Shown here in pieces: positions 8,013-16,241 of a DNA stretch of 34,871 nt. The DNA comes from Lentisphaeria bacterium. GTDB taxonomy: Bacteria > Verrucomicrobiota > Lentisphaeria > Victivallales > Victivallaceae. Where the stretch lies: the NCBI GenBank assembly GCA_017628235.1, contig JAGBZM010000038.1:1-34871 (forward strand), in the 5' to 3' direction. Below the pieces are notes generated by a model. The model was not told where the DNA came from and searched no databases. It saw only the letters and a program-made list of their open reading frames with translations. The position numbers and the translations under genes are program-made. Positions within the stretch are counted from its first letter, which is position 1. Every line of letters begins with the position of its first letter.

Positions 8013-11000
8013 TTAATCTGCCAGATATTCCTGCAGAGATTTCAACACCGGATTGCCCTGCCGTGCTTCGCGGATACCGGTTTCGGTGGCGCGGGCGGCA
8101 GCAATGGTGGTCATGTACGGAATCTTGTACTGAATGGCCAGCATCCGGATGCAGCTGTCATCGATCTTGCTCAATTTATCCATCGGAGTATTGATGATAA
8201 GAGCCACTTCCCGGTTGCGGATCAGATCCGCGACATTGGGTCTGCCCTCATTGAGTTTGCAGACATTGCCATGTTTGATGCCGTGAGCATCGAGAAACTC
8301 TCCGGTACCCTCGGTGGTAATCAATTCAAAGCCCATTTCAGCCAGACCTTTGACGATCGGCAGCATCTCTTCCCGGTCGCGGCGGCGGACAGTGACCAGC
8401 ACCTTGCCCTCCAGCGGAAGCTGGGAACCGGCGGCCTGCTGCGCTTTGTAGTAGGCCATGCCGAAAGAGGGAGCCAATCCCATAACTTCACCGGTGGCAC
8501 GCATTTCCGGGCCGAGAACCGGGTCAACTTCCGGGAACATGTTGAAAGGAAACACCGCTTCTTTCACCCCGAAATATTTGGTCGGCGGATTGCGGAGCAG
8601 AGATTTGAATTCGCTCAACTTCGCACCCAGCATCAAATTGGTGGCGATCCGCGCAATGGGCGCGCCGGTAACTTTGGAAACAATCGGGACAGTTCGTGAA
8701 GCGCGGGGATTGGCCTCAATGATCCAGACTTTATCCTCGCAAACCGCGAATTGAACATTGAGAATACCGACCACACGGAAATCACGGGCAATGGCCGTTG
8801 CCTTTTCAGCGATGGTATCCAGATGTTTTTTCGCCAGAGTCACCGGCGGGATGGAACAGGCTGAGTCACCGGAGTGGATACCGGCAAGTTCCACATGTTC
8901 CATAACCGCAGGGATATAAACGTCGTTGCCGTCGCAGATGGCATCGACTTCACACTCAATGGCCGGATCGAGGAAACGGTCGATCAGCATCGGATATTCC
9001 GGACTGACCTGGATCGCTTCCACTGCGTAACGCTCCAGAGTTTTTTCATCGTAGATCACCGCCATACCCCGACCGCCGAGAACAAATGACGGACGGACCA
9101 TGACCGGATAACCGATCTTACGGCCCAGCGCGACGGCTTCATCCAGAGAACGGGCGATACCGGATTCAGGCTGGTTGACCTTGAGCGCGAGCATTCTTTC
9201 ACGGAAATATTCGCGGTCCTCGGCCAGACGGATACCTTCGGGCTGAGTACCGACGATACGGACTCCGGCATCCTTAAGTTCCTGAGCGATGTTAAGCGGG
9301 GTCTGACCGCCGAATTGGACGATGACGCCATCGGGGTTCTCTTTATTATAAATGCTCAAAACATCTTCTGTGGTAAGCGGTTCAAAATAGAGCTTATCAC
9401 TGGTGTCGTAGTCGGTGGAGACCGTTTCCGGATTACAGTTGACCAATACTGATTCATAACCGGCATCGCGCAGGGCAAACGCGGCATGGACACAGGTATA
9501 GTCAAATTCGATACCCTGACCGATCCGGTTGGGTCCGCCGCCGAGGATCATGATCTTTTTCTTACCGGAAACCGGCACTTCATCCGGCGCACCGCTGTAA
9601 GTGGAGTAATAGTAATCCTCGTTGCCTTTGACTCCGGAAACCGGCACGCGGCAGTAAGTGGCGACACAACCGAGTTTCATCCGGCGGGTGCGGATGTCCT
9701 TTTCGGAAACACTGAAAAATTTAGCCAGATATTTATCGGAGAAGGCAAATTTTTTCGCGGTCACCAGCAATTCATCGGGCAGATTCATCCAGGTGTATTT
9801 TGCCAGTTCCAGCTCAAAAAGAGCCAACTCCTGAATTTCAGTCAGGAAGAATTTGGCGATGCTGGTCAATTTGAATGCCTCATCGACCGTCAATCCCTTT
9901 TTGAATGCTTCATAAAGGTGGAAAAATCTCTCACTGGACGGACTGGCAACCAGCGGACGCAATTCATCAAAGGTCAAAGCCTCTATCTTGCGGATCAAAC
10001 CGGGACCGCTACGGCCGATCTCCAGCGAACGGATCGCTTTCTGGAAAGCTTCTTTAAAGTTTTTACCAATGCTCATGACCTCGCCGACCGCTTTCATCTG
10101 GGTGCCGAGCGCATCTTTGGCCTGCGGGAACTTCTCAAAGGCCCAGCGGGCGAATTTGGCAACCACATAATCACCGGAGGGAGTATATTTTTCCAGAGAA
10201 CCATCACGGTAGTAAGGCATTTCATCAAGTGTCACCCCGGTAGCCAGCACGGTGGAGACCCGGGCAATGGGGAAGCCGGTGGCTTTGGAAGCCAGCGCAC
10301 TGGAACGGCTGGTACGGGGATTGATCTCGATCACGATCACCCGTCCATCCTCCCGGTTGCGGGCAAACTGGACATTGCAGCCGCCGGTTACGCCGATGGC
10401 ATCAATGATGCGGTAACTGTAATCCTGCAGCTGCTCCTGCACCTCTTTGGAAATGGTAAGCATGGGGGCCACACAGAAACTGTCACCGGTATGTACGCCG
10501 ATAGGATCGACGTTTTCGATGAAACAGACGGTGATCTTCTGTCCTTTGGCATCGCGGACGACTTCAAGTTCCAACTCTTCCCAGCCCAGCACGCACTCCT
10601 CGACCAGCACCTGGCCGATCAGACTGGCGGCAAGTCCCCGGGAAACGACTTCGCGCAGCTCCTCGACATTGTAAACGATACCGCCGCCGGTACCACCCAT
10701 TGTGTAAGCGGGCCGGAGGACAACGGGATAACCGAGGTCAGCAGCGATCTTTTCGGCCTCTTCTACCGAATAAGAGGGTTCGGATTTGGCCATCGGGATG
10801 CCGAGACGATTCATGGTGTTTTTGAATTCGATACGGTCTTCGCCGCGTTTGATCGCTTCCAGATCGACACCGATGACTTCGACACCGTGTTTTTCCAGAA
10901 TTCCGGCATCGTGCAGGGAAATCGCCAGATTCAATGCGGTCTGACCGCCGAGGTTGGGCAGCAGGGCATCGGGTTTTTCTTTGGCGATGATCCGTTCCAG

Positions 11001-11219
11001 ACTGTCAACGGTAAGCGGTTCGATATAGGTATGATCCGCCATACCGGGGTCGGTCATGATCGTGGCCGGATTGGAGTTGGTAAGCACCACTTCGTAACCA
11101 TGTTCACGCAAGGCTTTGCACGCCTGCGTGCCGGAGTAGTCAAATTCACAAGCCTGCCCGATAATGATCGGACCGGAACCGATAATGAGAACTTTTTTGA
11201 TATCTGTCCTCTGTGCCAT
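8013..11219 (-). CDS. carB: Carbamoyl-phosphate synthase large subunit
   Basis: This 1068-residue enzyme makes carbamoyl phosphate from ammonia, bicarbonate and two ATP for pyrimidine and arginine synthesis. It has the duplicated ATP-grasp plan. The first half starts LIIGSGPIIIGQACEFDYSG, an oligomerisation region covers about 400-555, and the second half starts MILGGGPNRIGQGIEFDYTC near residue 558. An MGS-like allosteric domain follows after about 935 (TEGTGEFLDAHGIKHG). The length matches E. coli CarB (1073). The frame is open to 11303, but the ATG at 11219 is chosen because it begins the conserved domain and has a GAGG box just upstream. The glutaminase subunit carA is not in this window. 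A near-consensus promoter lies between hisB and this gene. Confidence 0.97.
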   Translation of the reverse strand: MAQRTDIKKVLIIGSGPIIIGQACEFDYSGTQACKALREHGYEVVLTNSNPATIMTDPGMADHTYIEPLTVDSLERIIAKEKPDALLPNLGGQTALNLAISLHDAGILEKHGVEVIGVDLEAIKRGEDRIEFKNTMNRLGIPMAKSEPSYSVEEAEKIAADLGYPVVLRPAYTMGGTGGGIVYNVEELREVVSRGLAASLIGQVLVEECVLGWEELELEVVRDAKGQKITVCFIENVDPIGVHTGDSFCVAPMLTISKEVQEQLQDYSYRIIDAIGVTGGCNVQFARNREDGRVIVIEINPRTSRSSALASKATGFPIARVSTVLATGVTLDEMPYYRDGSLEKYTPSGDYVVAKFARWAFEKFPQAKDALGTQMKAVGEVMSIGKNFKEAFQKAIRSLEIGRSGPGLIRKIEALTFDELRPLVASPSSERFFHLYEAFKKGLTVDEAFKLTSIAKFFLTEIQELALFELELAKYTWMNLPDELLVTAKKFAFSDKYLAKFFSVSEKDIRTRRMKLGCVATYCRVPVSGVKGNEDYYYSTYSGAPDEVPVSGKKKIMILGGGPNRIGQGIEFDYTCVHAAFALRDAGYESVLVNCNPETVSTDYDTSDKLYFEPLTTEDVLSIYNKENPDGVIVQFGGQTPLNIAQELKDAGVRIVGTQPEGIRLAEDREYFRERMLALKVNQPESGIARSLDEAVALGRKIGYPVMVRPSFVLGGRGMAVIYDEKTLERYAVEAIQVSPEYPMLIDRFLDPAIECEVDAICDGNDVYIPAVMEHVELAGIHSGDSACSIPPVTLAKKHLDTIAEKATAIARDFRVVGILNVQFAVCEDKVWIIEANPRASRTVPIVSKVTGAPIARIATNLMLGAKLSEFKSLLRNPPTKYFGVKEAVFPFNMFPEVDPVLGPEMRATGEVMGLAPSFGMAYYKAQQAAGSQLPLEGKVLVTVRRRDREEMLPIVKGLAEMGFELITTEGTGEFLDAHGIKHGNVCKLNEGRPNVADLIRNREVALIINTPMDKLSKIDDSCIRMLAIQYKIPYMTTIAAARATETGIREARQGNPVLKSLQEYLAD

Positions 11220-11294
11220 AAAAAACCTCTTTTCCCGTAATATTTTCAAAGTGCGCTCAAAATCCAAAAGAGCCGCCGCATAAGACCGGGATGT

Positions 11295-11323
11295 AATATA
11301 CACCCGGAATCCGGTTTAGTCAA
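11295..11323 (-). promoter_or_regulatory. Strong sigma-70-like promoter for carB
   Basis: On the minus strand, TTGACT (11318-11323) and TATATT (11295-11300) are separated by 17 bp. This is the closest match to consensus in the window. It lies just past the hisB stop, so carB can be transcribed independently of folD-hisB. The leader to the carB ATG is about 70 nt. Confidence 0.72.
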
Positions 11324-11328
11324 GTGCT

Positions 11329-11916
11329 TCAGAGCGTTCCTTTGGTGGAAAGCACGCCTTTTACTCTCTCATCGCGGGCAAGTGCCTGATCCAGAGCTTT
11401 AGCCAACCCTTTGAATATGGCTTCAAAGAGGTGATGGGTTTCGCAGGAAGCGATCATCCTGATATGGAGATTGAGTCCGCTTCTGACGGCGAAGGCCTGA
11501 AAAAATTCATGAAAAAGCCGGGTATCGATGTTGTTCAGCTGGGCAGCCGGCGGGGTGACATCATAATAAAGTCCGCCGCGTCCGGAAAGGTCAAGCGCGA
11601 TCATGACCAGAGTTTCATCCATCGGCAGCAGAAAATTACCGTACCGGCGGATACCGGCTTTATCTCCGGCAGCTTTGGCCAGCAGATCGCCCAGTACGAT
11701 CCCCAAATCTTCCATCGTGTGGTGGCAATCGACCTCCAGATCACCCTTTGCGCTCACATTCAGATCAAAAAATCCATGCTTGGCAAAAAGCGTAAGCATA
11801 TGATCCATAAAGGGTATTCCGGTGGAGATAACTGATTTACCTTCACCGTCAAGTTCAATGGCAGCGGTAATATCGGTTTCCGCAGTTTTCCGGGAAATTT
11901 CAGCAAAACGGCTCAT
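11329..11916 (-). CDS. hisB: Imidazoleglycerol-phosphate dehydratase
   Basis: This 195-residue enzyme catalyses the sixth step of histidine synthesis, dehydrating imidazole glycerol phosphate with two Mn ions per site. The duplicated metal-binding motifs are clear: GIPFMDHMLTLFAKHGFFDL and CHHTMEDLGIVLGD in the first half, and FHEFFQAF and ETHHLFEAIFKGLAKAL in the second. It is a monofunctional dehydratase of normal length, without the phosphatase domain found in enterobacterial HisB. The ATG at 11916 is 2 bp after the folD stop, indicating tight cotranscription with folD. No other his gene is present in the window, so the histidine pathway is dispersed here. Confidence 0.97.
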   Translation of the reverse strand: MSRFAEISRKTAETDITAAIELDGEGKSVISTGIPFMDHMLTLFAKHGFFDLNVSAKGDLEVDCHHTMEDLGIVLGDLLAKAAGDKAGIRRYGNFLLPMDETLVMIALDLSGRGGLYYDVTPPAAQLNNIDTRLFHEFFQAFAVRSGLNLHIRMIASCETHHLFEAIFKGLAKALDQALARDERVKGVLSTKGTL

Positions 11917-11918
11917 GG

Positions 11919-12815
11919 TTATTTTCCTTTTCTTTCCAATTTCAGTTCCAGAGCGATACAGGCATTGCGGAGCAATCCGGCGATGGTCATGGGGCCGACG
12001 CCGCCGGGGACCGGGGTGATATACGAAGCTTTTTCCACCGCTTCGTCATATTTCACATCTCCGACCAGCCGGTTTTTGCCGAGAGTTTCATCGAAAATAC
12101 GGTTGATCCCCACATCGATGACCACTGCACCGTCTTTGATCATATCGCCTTTGACGAATTCCGGTTTGCCGATGGCGGCGACCAGAATATCGGCATCAAG
12201 CGTATAACGGCGGATATCCGGAGTACCGGAGTGGACAACAGTCACAGTGGCATTGGCTCCGGCTGCTTTCTGCATCAACAGAGCCGCCATCGGCTTGCCG
12301 ACAATATTGCTCCGGCCGATAACGACCGCATGTTTGCCCTTGGGGTCGATCCCGGAATGACGGAGCAGTTCCATCACGCCCCAGGGAGTGCAGGGGTGGA
12401 ATCCGGGTTTTTCCCCGATCAGCAGCCGGCCGACATTGCGTTCAGCAAAGCAATCAACGTCCTTGTCCGGGTCGATGGCGAGGATCACGGCACTCTCATC
12501 GACCTGCGGCGGCGGCGGGGATTGAACCAGGATTCCGTCGATAGTGTCATCCTCATTGAGTTCCCGGATGACCTGCAGCACCTCTTCAGTGGTACTGGCG
12601 GCACTCATGGCGATCATCCGGGATTCAATACCGGTATCGGCACAGGCTTTGACTTTATTGCGGACATACACTGCGCTGGCCGGGTCATCACCGACAAGTA
12701 CGACGGCCAGCCCCACTTTTCTGCCGGCCCGTCCGGCTAATCCGGCGGCGATGGCTGCGGTTTCCTGATTGATCTTTTGCGCGATGGATTTACCATCAAT
12801 AATGTTTGCGGGCAT
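11919..12815 (-). CDS. folD: Bifunctional methylenetetrahydrofolate dehydrogenase / methenyltetrahydrofolate cyclohydrolase
   Basis: This 298-residue FolD interconverts methylene-, methenyl- and 10-formyl-tetrahydrofolate. The catalytic Tyr and Lys lie in SAVYVRNKVKAC, and the Rossmann motif is VVIGRSNIVGKPMAALL. The C-terminal folate-site signature is TPVPGGVGPMTIAGLL. The active-site loop usually written QLPLP or QSPLP here reads GILVQSPPPPQVDE, which is Pro-rich and unusual. A clear GGAGG box precedes the ATG, and a promoter with perfect 17-bp spacing lies upstream. Products of this pathway feed purine synthesis and formyl-Met-tRNA. Its partner hisB begins 2 bp downstream. Confidence 0.96.
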   Translation of the reverse strand: MPANIIDGKSIAQKINQETAAIAAGLAGRAGRKVGLAVVLVGDDPASAVYVRNKVKACADTGIESRMIAMSAASTTEEVLQVIRELNEDDTIDGILVQSPPPPQVDESAVILAIDPDKDVDCFAERNVGRLLIGEKPGFHPCTPWGVMELLRHSGIDPKGKHAVVIGRSNIVGKPMAALLMQKAAGANATVTVVHSGTPDIRRYTLDADILVAAIGKPEFVKGDMIKDGAVVIDVGINRIFDETLGKNRLVGDVKYDEAVEKASYITPVPGGVGPMTIAGLLRNACIALELKLERKGK

Positions 12816-12861
12816 GAGAATTATCCTCCATATATTTATTGAAACAGTTTGTCATGCAGAA

Positions 12862-12890
12862 AATATAACACCACTTTTCCGGGAAAACAA
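12862..12890 (-). promoter_or_regulatory. Sigma-70-like promoter for folD-hisB
   Basis: On the minus strand, TTGTTT (12885-12890), a 17-bp spacer and TATATT (12862-12867) precede folD by about 47 bp. This fills most of the 133-bp gap between rarA and folD. A weak CGGC/GCCG stem followed by A/T-rich sequence near 12925-12945 could be a poor terminator for rarA. Confidence 0.62.
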
Positions 12891-12948
12891 CTCTTTATTG
12901 CGATTATCCGCAAATTTGCTTTTTTATAACGGCCGTCTGCCGGAAAAA

Positions 12949-14265
12949 TCAATGTTTATCCTGCTGTCCGGCGATCTTCCGGCGCAGTTGATCCCAGTAA
13001 TCCAGACGACGGCGGATCTCGCGTTCAAAGCCTCTTTCCACCGGATGAAAGAATACTTGCCGCTTCATCGCTTCCGGAAAGTAATTCTGCCCGGAAAATC
13101 CCTCCGGTGTATCGTGATCGTAAATATACCCCTCCCCGTAGCCCAACTCTTTCATCAGCCGGGTCGGCGCATTGAGAATATGGGACGGCGGCGTGAGTGA
13201 AGAGTATTCTCTGGCACACTTTCTGGCGGCATACCAGGCGGTTTCCACTGAATTGGATTTGGGAGCAGTACCCAGATAAACGATCAATTCGGCAATGGCC
13301 AATTCTCCTTCCGGCGAACCGAGCCGGTCATAACTTTCCCAGGCGGCGATCGCCAGCTGCAAAGCCTGCGGATCGGCCAGTCCGACATCCTCAGAAGCGA
13401 AACGGGTCAACCGGCGCAAAAGATATTTCGGGTCTTCGCCGCCCTCGATCATTCTGGCGGCCCAGTAAAGTGCGGCATCGGTATCTGAACCGCGCAGCGA
13501 TTTATGCAATGCACTGATCAGATTGTAGTGTCCTTCACGGTCTTTGTCGTAAACCGGAGCGCGTTTCTGAACAACTTTAAGCAGCGTTTCCGGATTGAGG
13601 ATCTCATTCATCCCGGTAAGATCGTAAACCGTTTCCAGCAAATTGATAAAGTACCGGCCGTCACCGTCAGCCAGATCGATCAGGATCTTACGCGCCTGTT
13701 CATCCACCGGCAGAGCGCGGTGCTGCAAAGTTTCGGCCCGGGCGATGAGTTTTTCCAGAGCATCCGGCGCCAGTGGTTTGAGAACAAAGACTTTGCACCT
13801 GCTTAAAAGTGCGCTGTTCAACTCAAAAGAGGGATTTTCCGTCGTGGCACCGACCAGCGTGACGGTACCGTTTTCCACATAGGGCAGAAAACCATCCTGC
13901 TGGGCACGGTTGAAACGGTGGATCTCATCGATAAAAAGCAGGGTGCCTTCGCCGTAAGTCCGGTATTTTTCAGCCTCATCAAAGGCCTTGCGTAAATCTG
14001 CCACCCCGGAAAAAACTGCCGAAAGAGCCACAAAACGCATACTGGTGACATTGGCCAGAATCCGGGCCAGAGTGGTTTGTCCGCATCCCGGCGGTCCCCA
14101 GAGAATGAAACTGGACAACTTGCCGGCATCGATCATCCGCCGCAGGGGTGCGCCCTCGCCCAACAGCTCATCCTGACCGACAATATCGCTGATGGCAGAC
14201 GGACGCATCCGGTCAGCCAGCGGCCGGGAAAGGGATTCTCCGAAAAGTGATTGCTGGGAACTCAT
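12949..14265 (-). CDS. rarA: RarA/MgsA-family replication-associated AAA+ ATPase
   Basis: This 438-residue AAA+ clamp-loader-like protein acts at stalled replication forks. An N-terminal RPSAISDIVGQ segment leads into the ATPase core with Walker B LLFIDEIHRFN and sensor region GATTENPSFELNSALLSRCK. The C-terminal MgsA/WHIP-type tetramerisation region follows, with RGSDTDAALYWAARMIEGGE, a conserved family segment. The Walker A reads GPPGCGQTT: Gln63 (CAA, 14077-14079) stands where the ATP-binding Lys is expected. The frame is open to 14355, but the ATG at 14265 is chosen because it overlaps the upstream stop (ATGA) and begins the MSSQQSLFG start typical of the family. It is the last gene of the accA operon. 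Confidence 0.93.
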   Translation of the reverse strand: MSSQQSLFGESLSRPLADRMRPSAISDIVGQDELLGEGAPLRRMIDAGKLSSFILWGPPGCGQTTLARILANVTSMRFVALSAVFSGVADLRKAFDEAEKYRTYGEGTLLFIDEIHRFNRAQQDGFLPYVENGTVTLVGATTENPSFELNSALLSRCKVFVLKPLAPDALEKLIARAETLQHRALPVDEQARKILIDLADGDGRYFINLLETVYDLTGMNEILNPETLLKVVQKRAPVYDKDREGHYNLISALHKSLRGSDTDAALYWAARMIEGGEDPKYLLRRLTRFASEDVGLADPQALQLAIAAWESYDRLGSPEGELAIAELIVYLGTAPKSNSVETAWYAARKCAREYSSLTPPSHILNAPTRLMKELGYGEGYIYDHDTPEGFSGQNYFPEAMKRQVFFHPVERGFEREIRRRLDYWDQLRRKIAGQQDKH

Positions 14266-14744
14266 TTTTCTGTTTCGCTCCAGCTGGAATAAGGTTTTCT
14301 GCTCAAGGCCCGGTTGGTGTAACGGCTGTCGGCGGAAATTTCCTCCCCCAACCATGCCGGACGGTCAAAAGAGGTATCTTCAGACGGCAATTCGATTTCA
14401 GCGGTAAACAGCGGGGCATTGGCCTTTTCATATTCGTCGATCTCCCAGACCAGACCGTTTCCGGCGGGAACGATATAACGCTTTTTTTCCACCGGCGGAT
14501 CGAGAACCAAGGCCGCGAACATCTCTTCGGCATCTGCGGCAGGAATGGGGTATTCAAACTCCAGACGGCTGAAATTTTCCGCTTTACCCTTGATTGCCAG
14601 CATCGCTTTACCATCCTGCATCCGGACCCGGACAGTGGTCCCGGAAGCCGTGAGATAAGCCTGAGAAATCGCTTTGACCGCAACAGCTTGCGGCCGCCAC
14701 GAGTCATCTTTGACCAGAAATTTACGTTCGATCTCCAGTGCCAT
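14262..14744 (-). CDS. CYTH-domain protein (triphosphate tunnel family)
   Basis: This protein of about 160 residues carries the ExExK signature LEIERKFLV right at its N-terminus. It has the alternating charged strands of the CYTH/triphosphate-tunnel fold: TTVRVRMQDGKAMLAIKGK, FSRLEFEYPIP, LVWEIDEYEK and FTAEIELP. Bacterial members are mostly inorganic triphosphatases, and a few are class IV adenylate cyclases; sequence alone does not separate them. I chose ATG 14744, 2 bp beyond the upstream GNAT stop. A TTG at 14750 overlapping that stop (TTGA) is the alternative and would add only two residues. The end overlaps the rarA start by 4 bp. Confidence 0.86.
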   Translation of the reverse strand: MALEIERKFLVKDDSWRPQAVAVKAISQAYLTASGTTVRVRMQDGKAMLAIKGKAENFSRLEFEYPIPAADAEEMFAALVLDPPVEKKRYIVPAGNGLVWEIDEYEKANAPLFTAEIELPSEDTSFDRPAWLGEEISADSRYTNRALSRKPYSSWSETEK

Positions 14745-14746
14745 GA

Positions 14747-15229
14747 TCAAATATCATCCGGGTCAAAAAGCATAGCAGTCTCATCACAACAGTGCCGTTT
14801 GGCACACTTGGAACAATCGCTCCAGATCTTCTCCGGAAAGAGCGACTTCGGCACTTCCCGGAAACCGGCTTTGCGGAAAAATTCCACCTGCAGTGTCAGG
14901 GCGAAAAGCCGCCACCCTTTCCGGGTATTTTTCAGTTTATCGATGATCGCCCCGGTCATGGCGCGGCCGATACCCCGCCCCTGCCACTGCGGAGTTACGG
15001 CCAATGAACGGATCTCCAGCAGATCGTTTCCGAAATCCCGTACCGCCACACAGCCGCACAATTCGCCTTCACAGATCGCAACAGTGAAATTTTTGATGAA
15101 AAAAGAGATATCCTCCCGGGAACGCGGCAGCACGATCCCCTGCGGAGCATAAGTTTCCAGGAGCTTAAAGATGCTCTCGACATCTTCAGGTACAGCATCC
15201 CGGACAGTCAGAAGTTTTTTCACGGTCAC
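14747..15229 (-). CDS. GNAT N-acetyltransferase, short N-acetylglutamate synthase-like (argA-like)
   Basis: This 160-residue GCN5-type acetyltransferase has the acetyl-CoA loop QWQGRGIGRAM at residues 81-91 and the core strand LLEIRSLAVTP before it. Its C-terminal half (FALTLQVEFFRKAGFREV, then PEKIWSDCSKC) resembles the short single-domain ArgA-like acetyltransferases known from several anaerobes. That makes a role in the first step of arginine synthesis plausible, but this is inference from the pattern. Four clustered Cys (139, 142, 147, 148) could bind a metal. The start is GTG at 15229, which overlaps the accA stop in a GTGA arrangement, strong evidence for translational coupling. The protein ends 2 bp before the CYTH gene. 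Confidence 0.85.
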   Translation of the reverse strand: MTVKKLLTVRDAVPEDVESIFKLLETYAPQGIVLPRSREDISFFIKNFTVAICEGELCGCVAVRDFGNDLLEIRSLAVTPQWQGRGIGRAMTGAIIDKLKNTRKGWRLFALTLQVEFFRKAGFREVPKSLFPEKIWSDCSKCAKRHCCDETAMLFDPDDI

Positions 15230-16215
15230 TCTCCGGAAATCTCTCCGGCCGCCGGAGCAACCTCTTCAAAGCATCCGAAAGCCCGGAATTTCTCATAACG
15301 TCCGGCCTTAATCTGCTCACCGGAAAGCGCGGATAATTCATCAAGCTGCTCTGCCAGCACCTTACCCAGCATGGCAGCGGCGGCCTCATGGTCGCGGTGC
15401 GCTCCGCCCTCCGGTTCCGGAATGATGGCATCAGCGATACCGAGTTCCTTGAGTTTGGCCGCAGTCAGCTGCAGTGCATCGGCAGCTTTGGGAGCGAACT
15501 TCCGGTCTTTCCACAAAATAGCGGCGCATCCCTCGGGGGTGATGACCGAATAATAGGCATTTTCCATAATCAGTATCCGGTTGCCGACACCGATACCGAT
15601 GGCCCCGCCGGAACCGCCTTCACCGATGATGATGGAGATCACCGGCACGGTCAGATTGAACATCTCCCGCAAATTCACTGCGATCGCTTCAGCGATATGA
15701 CGCTCTTCACTGCCAATCCCCGGATATGCTCCCGGAGTGTCGATAAAAGTGATTACCGGAATCCCGGCCTGATTGGCCAGACGCATCAACCGCAAAGCCT
15801 TGCGGTATCCCTCCGGCTGCGGCCAGCCGAAATTGCGGAACACGTTTTCTTTCATATCCCGCCCCTTCTGAGTACCGATGATCATTACTTTGCGTCCGTT
15901 GAATGTCGCCGGGCCGCCGACAATGGCTTTGTCATCACTGTAACGGCGGTCGCCGGACAATTCCATGAAGTCCGGACAGAGGTATTTGATATAGTCCATC
16001 GTATACGGCCGGGCCGGATGACGGGATATCTGAACTTTCTGCCAGGGGGTGAGATTGGAATAGATATCATGGATGGTTTTGTCGAGTTTCTCTTTCAACG
16101 CGGCAGTTTCCGCAGAAACGTCAATACCGCTTGCGGCGGAAAACTTCTGCAATTCTTCGATCTTTTTCCGGAGTTCCATCATCGGAGCTTCAAAATCGAG
16201 CATGATTTCAGACAT
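15226..16215 (-). CDS. accA: Acetyl-CoA carboxylase carboxyltransferase subunit alpha
   Basis: This 329-residue subunit transfers carboxyl from carboxybiotin to acetyl-CoA, the committed step of fatty-acid synthesis. Recognisable AccA segments include NLTPWQKVQISRHPARPYT, LSGDRRYSDDKAIVGG, FGWPQPEGYRKALRLM, ITFIDTPGAYPGIGSEER and IIGEGGSGGAIGIGVGNRI, which form the oxyanion-hole region of the crotonase-like fold. Its length is close to the usual 315-325. The partner accD and the biotin carrier genes are not in the window. It starts 26 bp after the LysM/YkuD gene and has only a weak GAAAG box, so it probably depends on transcription and translation from upstream. Confidence 0.97.
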   Translation of the reverse strand: MSEIMLDFEAPMMELRKKIEELQKFSAASGIDVSAETAALKEKLDKTIHDIYSNLTPWQKVQISRHPARPYTMDYIKYLCPDFMELSGDRRYSDDKAIVGGPATFNGRKVMIIGTQKGRDMKENVFRNFGWPQPEGYRKALRLMRLANQAGIPVITFIDTPGAYPGIGSEERHIAEAIAVNLREMFNLTVPVISIIIGEGGSGGAIGIGVGNRILIMENAYYSVITPEGCAAILWKDRKFAPKAADALQLTAAKLKELGIADAIIPEPEGGAHRDHEAAAAMLGKVLAEQLDELSALSGEQIKAGRYEKFRAFGCFEEVAPAAGEISGE

Positions 16216-16241
16216 AAGAAAAACTTTCTGTTATTTTAGTT

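Noticed and set aside
9486..11240. Long open frame (584 codons) on the plus strand
   Set aside because: It is fully antisense to carB and mirrors the codon bias of that gene; the translation shows no family motif.
11219..11303. Extended N-terminus of CarB (28 extra residues)
   Set aside because: The extension runs through the promoter and leader; the ATG at 11219 has a ribosome-binding site and begins the conserved domain.
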